The notes: a model not told the origin generated them from the sequence alone. Positions 43,506 to 53,331 are shown, counted from the first letter of the stretch. The stretch is 64,000 nucleotides of DNA from DATGSL01 sp964645585 (GCA_964645585.1 CAZYAN010000014.1:9532-73531), one strand, 5' to 3'. Numbers and translations are program-made.

Positions 43506-46372
43506 GGAAGACCGGATTCGGGTTGAATTCGCTCGGCCAGGGCCTGTTCCGCTGTTTGAGCGCGGGCGAGTGCTCCGGTCTCCGCCAGTTCGGGGAGCGA
43601 CAGCATTTCCACCAGAGTTCGATGCGCTGCCTGAAGGTCGCCGCGCTGTTCGAAGAGAGCACTGCTGCGGAGATACGCGTCGGCGGTCAGGTCCGGTTGC
43701 GCACGGTGCAGCGTGTACACGCGCTGGCAGTAGGCGATCGCACGATCCGGCTCGCCGGCGGCTTCCATGGTTTTCGCCAGCTCGATCAGCGCCCGGGCAT
43801 GCATCCGCCCGCGCTGCGATCGAAGTTCGAGAATGGTGTCGAATTTCGCGACGGCCTCGTCGAAGCGTTCGAGAGCTGCCAGGCTTTTGCCCGATAGCAA
43901 GAGAACGTCGCCGAGCAGCGGATGAGCGGCCGTTTCTCTTTCGAACCGCCGGAGCCAGCGTAGCGCGGTTTCGTAATTTTTGTCTGAATACGACAGTGTT
44001 CCGAGTCCGTGGAACGCGAAGGCGCGATCGGGCGAACCCGGATAGTTTTCAAGGAGCGTCTCGAACCAGGTTTTTGCGATGCCCAGTTCTTTTTCCAGGA
44101 GAAAATGCCCGACAGATCCTAACGCTTCCGGTCCGAGTTCATTAACAGGCGTCTTATTGACGATCGAAAACAGCAGTTCATCAGCCTGGTGGGGCAGGCC
44201 GCGTCGGCGTTTTATTTCGGCGAGGTGCAAAGTAAGGCGTGAGAACAGCACAGGTTCTTTGGCCGAGAGCGCCGTCGACCTTCGTTCTTCGAGCCAGTCG
44301 CTGAATTGCAGTCGCGTACCGGCATGGTGAATACCCAGCTTTTCAAGCAGGGCGAGAATAGACAGGATTTCTCCCGAATCCGGGTCATTTCCGTGGGCAT
44401 CGAGGGTGCGCAAGATAAGTCGCGTGGCCTTCTCCGGCTGGTCCAGTTGCGCGTGCGCCCAGCCGATCCAGTAAAGCGCCTCGCTTAGGCGAAGTGCCTT
44501 TTCGCCCGTCGGCGCATCGACATACTCGGAGAAAAGGTCGATCATCCCCTTGTAGTCCTGGCGCGCTCGAAGAATTTTGCCGCGTTGAAACAAGCCGTAG
44601 ACAAACATCCGCGAGTTCTCCGGGGGGATCGACTCAAAGGCGGTGCGTGCCTGATCGAGTTTTCCGCCACCCATCAAGATGTCGCCGAACAGCACCAAGG
44701 CTTCTGGCTGACGTTGGTGACGGCCAAAGGTTTTGACAAAGTCTCCCGCGGCCTGCTCGGCCCGTTCGTAGTCACGCATCGCGTACAAAGTCGCGGCCCT
44801 GCGGTAGAGAATTTCGCCGGTGAGCAGATGGTTCTTGTAACGTTCGACTAGCTCATCGAGTTCGGCAAGCGCGGACGAATAGTCGCGTTCGAAGAAGAAG
44901 GTGAGCGCGTGCCAGAGTTCAGCGTTGGCGGTGAGATTTCCTTCCGGAAAGTCGCTGGCAGCGGAGTGAAAAGCCGCGCGGGCCGCCGGATATTCTTCGT
45001 TGACGGCCCGGTTGAAACCGAGGGTGAAGCGCCAGCGCTGGGCGAGCGCATGGTCCGGAAATCGTGTCAGCAAGTCTTCGAAGATCGCCGCCGCCTCCGA
45101 ATAGCGACGCTGCTCCTGATGCGCCTGGGCGATCAGGTGAAGCGTCTGCGGCGCGAGGTCCGCTTCCAGATAGCGAGCGAGAAAGTTTCGGGCGATTGTC
45201 AGCGCTTCTTCCCAGCGTTCGAGAGCGCGGGCAGCGACAGTCCAGCGGTAATGCGCCGTTTCGCGAATATCCGGTGAAAGAGAGCCGTCCAGGGCAAGCT
45301 GCTCGAAGATCAGCCACGCCTCGTGCGGGCGTCCGGCCAACAGCAGTGCCTGTCCGCGCCTCAGGTAGAGGGCCGGCGTGTAGTCAGGATTCGCCGCGAT
45401 GGTTTCCGCGCGCGTCCGCATGCGATCGAGCATCCCGCGGTAGAACTGGTGCCAAAAGCGCTCCGATGGCCGCGGCGGCTGCTGGAGCCGGCGGATGATC
45501 TCCTCGATTTGCGCCGCTTGTGCGGGTAGCAAGAGCTCGCGAGGAAGAGCGAGGCGGTAAGCCCGCAGCGACGCGGAGGGGTCCGTCTCGAGCAATCGGT
45601 CGCCGAGGTCCATGGCCAGGAACGTGAGCGTCGCGACTTCGGGCATGGCATCGATTTCCCACGGGTGTTCGAGAAACAATTCGGCCGCGCGGGTGAGGAA
45701 AACGCGACTTTCCTGGTCCTGCCCATCGTTCGCGGCTTGATGCTTTTCGAGGAGATGATGTGTTGCCGAAAGTACTGCCCGGTCCCGGAGGACCGTCGGG
45801 GCCGTTCCACGCGCGAAGGTTTCGAGTTCGTCGACGGCGGTTGCGGTTTCACCGCGGTTGACGAGGAGCCTGCATTGTTCGAGGAGGCTGAGGCCCGCTT
45901 CCGGGCGGTCGCGATGGTGCTCTTGGAGCTGACGGAAGCGGGCGACGGCTTCATCCGTCAGATTAATTTTTCCCAAGGCGATGCCGAGCGAGAGGAGTGC
46001 GCCTGGAGCTTCCGGGTCATCGGGAAACTCGTCAACGAACCGCCGGAGTGTTTCCGCGGCTGCGGATGGCTGTCCGGCGGCGAGTTCGGCGTGACCCTGC
46101 AGAGGGAGCAAGCGCCGGCGAAAATTTTTCTCGCGGAAGGCGGGCTCGTTTCCGAAGTCACGGGAAAGCTGTTGGATGAACGCCGCCGCGGCCGCGAAAT
46201 CGCCTGCCGTGTACGCCTGCAAAGTCTTGTCGAGGAGACTCTCCATCGTGTCGCCGCTGACTTGAACAGCTTGTGATTGAGCGTGGCTGCGAGGAGGGAC
46301 AGCAACGAGGCCGATAAAGAGCGCGGCTGAAAACCAGAGGCCGCCGGAAACGGGGTACAAGGCGGGGGGCAT
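43502..46372 (-). CDS. Large exported tetratricopeptide-repeat protein
   Basis: A 956-residue protein. A signal peptide (about 1-31, ending SHAQ) is followed by an array of helical repeats across nearly the whole length, with the alternation FxxGxxxxAxxAFxxxxxxFP typical of TPR (for example LTRFPDHALAQ, FETLLENYPGSPDRAF, RFDEAVAKFDTILEL). Such exported TPR scaffolds in this phylum often act in outer-membrane or gliding-like complexes (inference). ATG 46372 is chosen; an upstream TTG at 46411 is the only alternative. The end overlaps the following TPR-like gene by 4 bp. Confidence 0.85.
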   Translation of the reverse strand: MPPALYPVSGGLWFSAALFIGLVAVPPRSHAQSQAVQVSGDTMESLLDKTLQAYTAGDFAAAAAFIQQLSRDFGNEPAFREKNFRRRLLPLQGHAELAAGQPSAAAETLRRFVDEFPDDPEAPGALLSLGIALGKINLTDEAVARFRQLQEHHRDRPEAGLSLLEQCRLLVNRGETATAVDELETFARGTAPTVLRDRAVLSATHHLLEKHQAANDGQDQESRVFLTRAAELFLEHPWEIDAMPEVATLTFLAMDLGDRLLETDPSASLRAYRLALPRELLLPAQAAQIEEIIRRLQQPPRPSERFWHQFYRGMLDRMRTRAETIAANPDYTPALYLRRGQALLLAGRPHEAWLIFEQLALDGSLSPDIRETAHYRWTVAARALERWEEALTIARNFLARYLEADLAPQTLHLIAQAHQEQRRYSEAAAIFEDLLTRFPDHALAQRWRFTLGFNRAVNEEYPAARAAFHSAASDFPEGNLTANAELWHALTFFFERDYSSALAELDELVERYKNHLLTGEILYRRAATLYAMRDYERAEQAAGDFVKTFGRHQRQPEALVLFGDILMGGGKLDQARTAFESIPPENSRMFVYGLFQRGKILRARQDYKGMIDLFSEYVDAPTGEKALRLSEALYWIGWAHAQLDQPEKATRLILRTLDAHGNDPDSGEILSILALLEKLGIHHAGTRLQFSDWLEERRSTALSAKEPVLFSRLTLHLAEIKRRRGLPHQADELLFSIVNKTPVNELGPEALGSVGHFLLEKELGIAKTWFETLLENYPGSPDRAFAFHGLGTLSYSDKNYETALRWLRRFERETAAHPLLGDVLLLSGKSLAALERFDEAVAKFDTILELRSQRGRMHARALIELAKTMEAAGEPDRAIAYCQRVYTLHRAQPDLTADAYLRSSALFEQRGDLQAAHRTLVEMLSLPELAETGALARAQTAEQALAERIQPESGLP

Positions 46373-46587
46373 CGAAGTGGATTGTTGGGGGGCTAAAGAA
46401 AGATGAGTCAACCTACGTTGACAGCGCGCCTGGCGTCAACCCTTTGTTTGACCTCCGTAGCGCGGGAGCCTCCGGGCGTGCCGCGCCGCGCGGATGACTC
46501 AACAGTTACGCTACGATGAATTGCCGGTCGCGTTGGAGCGCGAGGCCTCCGATCTTCCATGAGCGACCGGCCGAGGGGACATCCGGA

Positions 46588-47367
46588 TTACGAGGAGGTG
46601 CCGGGCGAGTTGTCGCGGGCGTAGGCGAAGGCGGCGGTGAAGATCTGGTGGGCGAAGGCGGTGATTGTCAGGAGAAGGTTTTGAAGTTCCTGGTCGGAGA
46701 AACGGATCCGGTCGCCTTCGCGGAAGGTCCGCACCTCGGTGGGGAGGTCGCGGGGTGATTGGATGCCGCCGGCTGGAAGGTTGGCCCCGGCTGCCGTTTT
46801 CAATTCGAGGCAAAGTTCGCCTTGTTCGTCAACATGCGCGGCCTGCACAATCCCTCCTTGCTGGACGAGGGCCTGGATGACCTGGACAAGCGCGAGGATC
46901 GTGTCCTCCGTCTCGCACATGATCCCGTAATCCGCTTCCAGTTCGTTGAATTTCTTGTCGAGCGGCGCCTGGACAAATTCTCGCTGGGCGGTCTGGGCGC
47001 TTTGTTGCGCCTCGGGGGAAAGATCGCCGTGGTCGGCGCGAGCTTTTACGAGGGCGAGAAAGAGGTGGACGTTGTTGAGGCAATTGACCGCGAGATTGAG
47101 CGTGTCGTTGACAATCTGGCAGAAAAGCAAGTCGCGCGAGGCCGCCTGCATCTGCTCAAAGTTGCGATGAGCGGCGGGTGCCGGCATCACGCGCGGCGCG
47201 CGAACATGCCGGTTGTAGGCTTCTTCCGTGGCGTTTTCGCGGGAGGCGAGGTTGAACGCCAGCATATCGAAGTGGCGCTGCATCCCGGCCATAAACTGAT
47301 CAGCCATCGTTTTCAGGTTGATCTCCCGAGATTGGCTTGGGTTCGGTTGCGGTTGTGGATCTGCCAT
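46588..47367 (-). CDS. Hypothetical helical protein
   Basis: A 259-residue protein with no recognised family. It has no signal peptide or membrane helix, so a cytosolic location is predicted. Residues about 15-150 are helical with heptad-like spacing (MADQFMAGMQRHFDMLAFNLASRENA), suggesting a coiled coil or four-helix bundle. The C-terminal half is mixed and ends in a helical segment (QNLLLTITAFAHQIFTAAFAYA). ATG 47367 is preferred to an upstream one at 47409 (adds 14 residues). It lies between the PstS-like and large TPR genes, so a role in the same complex is plausible but unproven. Confidence 0.7.
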   Translation of the reverse strand: MADPQPQPNPSQSREINLKTMADQFMAGMQRHFDMLAFNLASRENATEEAYNRHVRAPRVMPAPAAHRNFEQMQAASRDLLFCQIVNDTLNLAVNCLNNVHLFLALVKARADHGDLSPEAQQSAQTAQREFVQAPLDKKFNELEADYGIMCETEDTILALVQVIQALVQQGGIVQAAHVDEQGELCLELKTAAGANLPAGGIQSPRDLPTEVRTFREGDRIRFSDQELQNLLLTITAFAHQIFTAAFAYARDNSPGTSS

Positions 47368-47483
47368 AAAAAAACGCGATTGTGTAAGGAAGAAGAAAGT
47401 AAAAGGCAATCAACGGCCGCGGACCGGCCGCTTTTCTTGGACCTCGACGGATCGGATTCCGTGCGGGGCTGCTTAGGCTCGAG

Positions 47484-48362
47484 TCAGAGACGTTCGACGT
47501 CAAAGATCCGCCGCTGGCGCACGGGACCGGGCAGGGGAGTCAAGTCACTGGCTTCGATCGCCTCGGCCGCTTGATCGCTGAGGAGGAAGCGCAGGAGGTC
47601 CTTCACCTCTTCCCCCGGGCTGTCTCCTGAAAAGACAATATGGATCGGCAGGGTCAGCGGATAGTCGCCGCTGGCAATTGTCTCAGGTGTGGGGCTGTGG
47701 GCAAAGTCGCTGCTGGTTGGTGCGATCGGCAGGATCTTGATTCCGGACGCATCGGTCGGAACGCGGTGGATGATCGCGATGCTGCCGGCATCATCGCGGA
47801 GTGCCGCCTGGATGGAAGCGAGATCGGGAGATTCGGCGATATTGGCCTTCATCGAGCGGGCGCCGAGAGCCTGGTGACGGAACAAATCGACGGCGAGTGC
47901 GTGCCGTTCCCGGGAAATCGATCGGCCGGCAATCGCGCGCGACGCCCATTCGCCGGTTAATCCGAGGTCTCCCCAGCGGCTCATCACGGAACCTTCGCCT
48001 TGGCCAAATACCGACCCGAGCTGCTGGATGGTAATTTGATTCATCGGGTTATTTTGAGACACCGCCACGGCGACCACTTTTGATGCCAGCCGCAGGGTCT
48101 GGTAAGGCTCGGCTGGCTGTTCTCCGCCTTGAGGAATCGCGACAACGGCCAGATCGACCGCGCCGCTTTTGATGGCTTCCATGGCCGGATAGCTGCCTTT
48201 GAACGCGACCTCGATCTCGATGTTTTCCGCCGCGGCAAATTCTTCGATCGCACCGGTCAGCGCGGGATCCAGCAAGTCGGAACCGGCGATTTTCAGCCGC
48301 GCGTCGGCGGCGGTGACGGCGGCTGCGACGGCCAGGCAGAGGGAAACAATAAAGGGTTTCAT
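47484..48362 (-). CDS. PstS-like periplasmic substrate-binding protein
   Basis: A 292-residue exported binding protein. The signal peptide (1-19) precedes ARLKIAGSDLL, the typical phosphate-binding-protein opening. Later segments GAVDLAVVAIPQG and VFGQGEGSVMSRWGDLGLTGEW follow the PstS pattern around the oxyanion pocket, but the canonical serine-rich SGS/SGT phosphate loop is not obvious, so the ligand may not be phosphate. There is no pstCAB or phoU nearby. It heads a co-directional set with the helical, TPR and ExbB genes, just after the NtrC-type regulator. Confidence 0.82.
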   Translation of the reverse strand: MKPFIVSLCLAVAAAVTAADARLKIAGSDLLDPALTGAIEEFAAAENIEIEVAFKGSYPAMEAIKSGAVDLAVVAIPQGGEQPAEPYQTLRLASKVVAVAVSQNNPMNQITIQQLGSVFGQGEGSVMSRWGDLGLTGEWASRAIAGRSISRERHALAVDLFRHQALGARSMKANIAESPDLASIQAALRDDAGSIAIIHRVPTDASGIKILPIAPTSSDFAHSPTPETIASGDYPLTLPIHIVFSGDSPGEEVKDLLRFLLSDQAAEAIEASDLTPLPGPVRQRRIFDVERL

Positions 48363-48453
48363 CGGGTGAGTAGGCATCAGAGCAGAAAAAAGAGAGCAAT
48401 CGTGCTAAAAAGCAAATCTTTTGACGGGAATGGGCGAGGAAGATTCGGGCGAA

Positions 48454-49839
48454 TCACGTCTGGGGCTTTTCAAAATCGAGATCGGGCCAGCGCGCGAGTT
48501 TTCGGTGGAGCGTCCGGCGGCTGATCCCCATCAGCTCGGCCGCGCGGGTGCGGTTTCCGCGAGCTTGGACGAGGGCGTTGCGCAGCAGCCGCTTTTCGTT
48601 GTCTTCGATCGACAGCGAATGGGCCGCCGGAGCGGCCGGCAGTGGATCGGCTTTGGCGGCTGGACCCTCCGGTCGTGTGAACTTGGGATCGAGATCGAAT
48701 TCGGTGATACGGTTGCCGCGCCGCATGATGACGACGTTCTCAGCGAAATTGCGCAACTCGCGGATATTTCCCGGCCACCGGTAGGCTAGCAGGCGCTCCA
48801 TCGCGCTCGGGTCGATCGTTACGGGCGGCACCCCATTCTCTTTGCTGTATTCCTGAATAAAGTGCGACAGCAGAACGGGGATGTCGGGCTGGCGCTCGCG
48901 TAACGGCGGCATATAGATACGGACCACGTTGAGCCGATAAAAAAGATCGTCCCGGAACTCGCCCTTATTCGCCATTTCTTCCAGATTGCGGTTTGTCGCG
49001 GCGACGAGTCGGACATCGACGCTGATCGGCTTGAGGCTTCCGAGGCGTTCAAACGTGCGCTGTTCGAGAAAGCGGAGCAGCTTGACTTGGGTCGAGGCGT
49101 CGATCTCGCCGATTTCATCGAGAAACAAGGTTCCGCCATCCGCTGCCTCAAACCGCCCAATTCGCCGCTCGGTCGCCCCGGTAAAGGCGCCTTTCTCATG
49201 GCCGAATAATTCGCTTTCGAGGAGCGACGGCGCAAGGGCGGCGCAATTGACGGTAATAAACGGGCCGTCGGAGCGGGGACTGTTCTGGTGAATAGCGCGC
49301 GCGATCAGCTCCTTTCCGGTGCCGGTCTCGCCTTCGATCAGGATGGTTGCCTTCGACGGCGCGACGAGCTCGACTTTGGCAATGACGTCCCGCAACGCGC
49401 TCGATTCGCCCACGATCCCCGAAATGCTGAACTTTTCATCGAGCCGCGACTGCAACTCCTTGTTTTCCTGCTCCAGGTTCCGTGTTCGAAGAGCGCGCCG
49501 AATCAGGATTTCCAGTTTCTCGAGATTGACCGGCTTTGTGAGAAAATCGAAGGCGCCGCGCTTCATTGCCTCCACGGCAGTTTCGACATTGCCGTAGGCG
49601 GTCATCATGATGCAAATCGGCTGCTTTGGCAGCGAGATCGCTTTGTCGATGACCCGCATTCCCGACTTTCCGGCCATTCGGAGGTCGGTTAAGATGACGT
49701 CAAAGTCCTCAATCTCCATTAAGTTGAATGCTTCATCAGCGTCGCTCGCAAGATAAACGTCGTATTCCTCCTCGAGAGCCTGACGGAGACCTTCGCGGGT
49801 ATGTTTCTCGTCATCAACTATTAGAACCGATGCCGGCAT
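48454..49839 (-). CDS. Sigma-54-dependent response regulator (NtrC family)
   Basis: A 461-residue activator. The receiver domain spans 1-118 (phospho-acceptor Asp52 in ILTDLRM, Lys102). The AAA+ domain spans about 140-375 with Walker A GETGTGKE at 170-177 and the sigma-54 contact loop GAFTGA at 217-222. A Fis-type helix-turn-helix lies at about 420-450 (RTRAAELMGISRRTLHRKL). It activates sigma-54 promoters after phosphorylation. No cognate kinase is adjacent, and no convincing -24/-12 site was found in the nearby intergenic DNA. It lies 91 bp upstream of the PstS-like gene. Confidence 0.94.
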   Translation of the reverse strand: MPASVLIVDDEKHTREGLRQALEEEYDVYLASDADEAFNLMEIEDFDVILTDLRMAGKSGMRVIDKAISLPKQPICIMMTAYGNVETAVEAMKRGAFDFLTKPVNLEKLEILIRRALRTRNLEQENKELQSRLDEKFSISGIVGESSALRDVIAKVELVAPSKATILIEGETGTGKELIARAIHQNSPRSDGPFITVNCAALAPSLLESELFGHEKGAFTGATERRIGRFEAADGGTLFLDEIGEIDASTQVKLLRFLEQRTFERLGSLKPISVDVRLVAATNRNLEEMANKGEFRDDLFYRLNVVRIYMPPLRERQPDIPVLLSHFIQEYSKENGVPPVTIDPSAMERLLAYRWPGNIRELRNFAENVVIMRRGNRITEFDLDPKFTRPEGPAAKADPLPAAPAAHSLSIEDNEKRLLRNALVQARGNRTRAAELMGISRRTLHRKLARWPDLDFEKPQT

Positions 49840-49949
49840 AATCCTGAGAGAATTCGTAATGTCCCCGCGGGGAAGGTCAATCCCTCCCGGCGCCGATCAA
49901 GCCGCAGTAGGAGTGGCGTCCGGGTGATGAGATGAGGAACTGTCTGAAG

Positions 49950-49974
49950 AATTCGGGCGAATTCGTGAAATTCG
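49950..49974. repeat. Three direct AATTCG repeats with 9-10 bp spacing
   Basis: AATTCG occurs at 49950-49955, 49960-49965 and 49969-49974, roughly one helical turn apart, in the 156-bp gap between the transglutaminase gene and the NtrC-type gene. The pattern resembles short AATTCGTG-type dispersed repeats or a phased protein-binding site. Confidence 0.4.
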
Positions 49975-49995
49975 TGGTTCGATGCAGGGATCTGT

Positions 49996-52215
49996 TTATC
50001 GCCACGCGCGGACAAAGCGTCTCGCGCGCTGGATAACTTTTTGCCAGTCTTTGTGCCCTTCTTGTCGTCCGAAGCGGAGTCGCTGGAGATCGAAAACAAT
50101 TTCCTCCAGCGATTTTTCCCACGCCGCGTCTGGATCGGCTGGCGGCGGAAGCGCGAGGATGCGCTGCAGTTGGCGTCCGGCTTTTCGGCGGATCGGGTCG
50201 CCCGTCCCGCGAGTGATTCCGGTCGTCCGGCCGATATACAGAATCAGGATGACGAACACGCCGCCCGCTGCTAGAATGCCGAGAATCTCCAGGAAGCGTC
50301 CGAGACTCCAAGGTGCCGTCAACCACGCCTTGAAAAGGTCTTTAAACGATTCCCACCGTTCCTTGATGCGGATCCGGTTCCAGGTTCGTTCCACAGCGCT
50401 CCAGATCTCCGATTGGCTCGACTGGTCAAAGCTGACAATGCGGCGGTACCACAGAATCCGGAGGCTGTCGAGGTAGGCGGAGAAACTCGAATCCGAGGAA
50501 AACTGAGCGACCTCCAGGCCTTCCGAATCTCCGGGACTTGTCGGATTGCTTCCCGGTGTTGGATCCAGCGGAATCCATGTGTCGACGCCGTCGAAGATCT
50601 CAACCCAGGCGTGCGCGTCGGAGTTGCGCACCATAAAATAGTTCTCAAAAGCATTCCAGGCGCCGCCGCGAAACCCGGTGACGACCCGAGCCGGAATGCC
50701 GGCCGTTCGGCACAGGAGCAGGAGAGCGCCAGCAAACACTTCGCAGTGGCCCGCTTTCGCCGACCGCATCCACCGGACGACTTCATCGCTCGGGCCGGGC
50801 TCGATTGAATACGACATGCTGTAGCCGTAATTCCGCTGTAGCCACCGGCTCGCTCGCTCCGCGAATTCAAGGGCGGTCAGAGCCTCGCCTTTCCCGATTT
50901 CCTGGACGAGCTCCTCTAGATACGCGACATCCTCGGGCAGGCTTGGAAGCTCCATTGTCGTGTCGGGATAAGTCAGAAAACGGTATTCCCGGGAGAAGCC
51001 GATCTCGGGATACCAATCGTATTCGAGTGTGTATTCGCCGAACCGCGGATCCTTGAAACGGCCGCCAATGTCCATGTCCTGAACCTGATAAACAAGCATC
51101 CGCGAATTGACCTGATGCATGCCGAGCACATGGGTCGGCGGCATGTACATAAAGTCGTGCGGATCCTCAAAACGGATACGGTTGAACGTGCCGGTGAGCG
51201 GAAGAAAGCGTGCGACACCGCCTTCAAGATAAAACGTCCAGACATTCTCGCTCTGCGGTTTCTCGGGATTGGCGATCAGGTCCTGCCGCCGGTCGATTCG
51301 AGAGAGACGGGGTTTCTTCACGGCGTTTTGCTGAAGGCCCGCTGACAGTCGGAAGCCGCCGTCCACATACTCGTCAAGCACGAGCATCCGCCAATACGGC
51401 TCGGGCGGAATCTTATCGGCGGATTTCACCTCCACGCGAAGCGCCACCCGGTTGTCTTGCTGGATGTCCGTGACGTCTCCAAAGCGGATCGATTCAGAAA
51501 AACCGGTTCGGGCTGCACGGTTGAAGCCGAGGAACGGGATCGGATTGTTCACGTCGAACCGCGGGATCGCGACGAAAAGGATGACTGAGAGGACGATCAG
51601 CGAGGAAAAGGCGATTCCCGCGACGATGAAAAAACCCGGATCGCTGTGAGCTCGCAAAGTTCTAATGAAGCGGCGCCACGTGAAGTCGCGCCAGATTTCT
51701 CTCGGGACCAGCGTGTCGCGGGAGTTCTCCATCAGGGTGATGTTAAACAGAAACGACATGGCCACGGCGGTGAACAGGAGAACCTGCAGCGGAAACGCGA
51801 CGCTGACGGTGATGACGCCGACCATGATGATCAGGAACAGGCTGAGAATGATCAGTTGCAGGTCTTCGCGCTTTCGCCGGAACGCCAGGCAGCGGTAGAG
51901 CACCAGGGAAATGTTCAGCCGTACCAGGGCCGGCACGAGCTCCCGCGTCAGGTGAAGATCAATCGCGAGGATGATAACCAGCAGGAACGGTACGATCTGC
52001 CAGACGATCTTGGGCAAGTAGCCGACAACCTGAGGGCGAACGAAGGAGATTCCGATCAGTAAGAGCGCACCCGCGAGGTGCGGAAGCATCGTCAGATTCA
52101 GGTAGGCGGTCGGCCAGATCGACAGAAGGGCCAAGATGGCCCCGAGAAACCAGTTTACCTGGTAGAGCTCATGAAGACTAAGCTGTTGCCGCCTTCTGTC
52201 CGTCGACAAACGCAT
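49996..52215 (-). CDS. Transglutaminase-domain membrane protein (TgpA/DUF3488-like)
   Basis: A 739-residue membrane protein. Several hydrophobic helices fill the first 170 residues or so. A long exported region follows, then the transglutaminase core with catalytic Cys491 (KAGHCEVF), His535 (DAHAWVEI) and Asp551 (PLDPTPG). A final helix at about 650-675 precedes a cytoplasmic tail. This matches TgpA, which works with DUF58 and MoxR partners; here all three are linked. ATG 52215 is preferred; an upstream ATG at 52242 adds 9 residues. The start overlaps the DUF58 end by 38 bp. Confidence 0.9.
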   Translation of the reverse strand: MRLSTDRRRQQLSLHELYQVNWFLGAILALLSIWPTAYLNLTMLPHLAGALLLIGISFVRPQVVGYLPKIVWQIVPFLLVIILAIDLHLTRELVPALVRLNISLVLYRCLAFRRKREDLQLIILSLFLIIMVGVITVSVAFPLQVLLFTAVAMSFLFNITLMENSRDTLVPREIWRDFTWRRFIRTLRAHSDPGFFIVAGIAFSSLIVLSVILFVAIPRFDVNNPIPFLGFNRAARTGFSESIRFGDVTDIQQDNRVALRVEVKSADKIPPEPYWRMLVLDEYVDGGFRLSAGLQQNAVKKPRLSRIDRRQDLIANPEKPQSENVWTFYLEGGVARFLPLTGTFNRIRFEDPHDFMYMPPTHVLGMHQVNSRMLVYQVQDMDIGGRFKDPRFGEYTLEYDWYPEIGFSREYRFLTYPDTTMELPSLPEDVAYLEELVQEIGKGEALTALEFAERASRWLQRNYGYSMSYSIEPGPSDEVVRWMRSAKAGHCEVFAGALLLLCRTAGIPARVVTGFRGGAWNAFENYFMVRNSDAHAWVEIFDGVDTWIPLDPTPGSNPTSPGDSEGLEVAQFSSDSSFSAYLDSLRILWYRRIVSFDQSSQSEIWSAVERTWNRIRIKERWESFKDLFKAWLTAPWSLGRFLEILGILAAGGVFVILILYIGRTTGITRGTGDPIRRKAGRQLQRILALPPPADPDAAWEKSLEEIVFDLQRLRFGRQEGHKDWQKVIQRARRFVRAWR

Positions 52216-53311
52216 GGATTCCGCTCTGTTGATCCGGTTCAAACGTTAAAACGCTGTTTCCGGCAAGGCCGGTTCCGTTCACTTCTTCGTCAACGGTTTC
52301 CAAGGTGGCCAACCGGTCCTGGAACAGCTCAATATCGCTCCGCCTCACGATTCGCAGCGGCGGCTCGCCGTTGAGGCGGGCGCCGTGAAGCTGCTCGACA
52401 CGAAACAGATCCTCCGCCAGCGAGGAGACGAAACTGCACAGCTTTTCGAATTGCTCCTTCTTTTTCCAGCGGCTGGCCGATGTCTGGATCGAGAAAACGA
52501 ACCCGGGATGATTTTCGGCGGCGAATTGCTGCACCACCAGAGTTCGCAAGCGCGCGCTCGCTTTCCAGTGTACCTGCCGATGGGAATCGCCGTGCTGGTA
52601 GGCCCGGAGATTGATAAACTCGGACCCTTGGCCAGGCTTGAGCAGAGTCCGGCCATTCCACTGGGAACTTGCGGATCCGGTCTCATGGAAGCGGTAACCG
52701 ATTCGCTTCGGCCAGATGATCATTTCGGTCTCGCAGTTGCCGGCGAGCGTCTTGCGAAGAAAGCCGAACGGAAAATGGGAGATGACGCCGACGACCGCGA
52801 TCGTCTCCCGGCCGCGGGCGTGCGGGGTGAAACTGAAGTCGAGCCGCGCGGTCCCCTGAGGCTCCAGGCGCTGCCCGAGCTGGAGAGCTTGCTTGAGCCT
52901 TTCGCGCCGGACTTCAACGAGGACGGTCAGCGCATAACTCGGCAGGCGGAGTTTTGTATTCTTCAGTTCAATACGTACGTGACATTCTTCGCCCGCCCGA
53001 AAGGGGGGATCGATAAGGATCCGCCAGCAGACGCCGTGAAAATTGATCCAGGAAAGGATGCCGCTGGTGATCAGCGAAGCCAAGAGCAGCGACAGCGCGA
53101 TAAAGAGGATATTGCTCGCGGCGTTGTACGCCGCCATGCCGAGCCCGATGGCGATGACGATCAGGACGTACCCGGTCAGGGTCGGAAGGATTCGCTGCCC
53201 TTTGGGCGGAACAATCAGCGCCCGCAGCAGCCGCCAGAAAGAGAGCCGTCCGGCCGGCGCGGCGCCGGGGCCGCTCCATTCGCTTGACGAATACTGAAAT
53301 CCAGGACGCAT
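52178..53311 (-). CDS. DUF58 domain protein
   Basis: A 377-residue protein of the DUF58 family. Two close hydrophobic helices (about 40-80, YVLIVIAIGLGMAAYNAASNI) are followed by a beta-rich region and a VWA-like C-terminal domain with GSEFINLRAYQHGD and HWKASARLRTLVVQQF at about 240-280, the family hallmark. Such proteins sit between MoxR ATPases and TgpA transglutaminases and may act in envelope protein maturation (inference from the family). ATG 53311 is chosen (the MRPGFQY start); a longer frame begins at 53335. It overlaps the transglutaminase gene by 38 bp. Confidence 0.9.
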   Translation of the reverse strand: MRPGFQYSSSEWSGPGAAPAGRLSFWRLLRALIVPPKGQRILPTLTGYVLIVIAIGLGMAAYNAASNILFIALSLLLASLITSGILSWINFHGVCWRILIDPPFRAGEECHVRIELKNTKLRLPSYALTVLVEVRRERLKQALQLGQRLEPQGTARLDFSFTPHARGRETIAVVGVISHFPFGFLRKTLAGNCETEMIIWPKRIGYRFHETGSASSQWNGRTLLKPGQGSEFINLRAYQHGDSHRQVHWKASARLRTLVVQQFAAENHPGFVFSIQTSASRWKKKEQFEKLCSFVSSLAEDLFRVEQLHGARLNGEPPLRIVRRSDIELFQDRLATLETVDEEVNGTGLAGNSVLTFEPDQQSGIHAFVDGQKAATA

Positions 53312-53331
53312 CTGCAGCGGCGGGAAACAGC

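Noticed and set aside
48363..48453. Sigma-54 promoter before the PstS-like gene
   Set aside because: TAGCAC followed by TTGC is seen but the spacing is too short for the -24/-12 elements.
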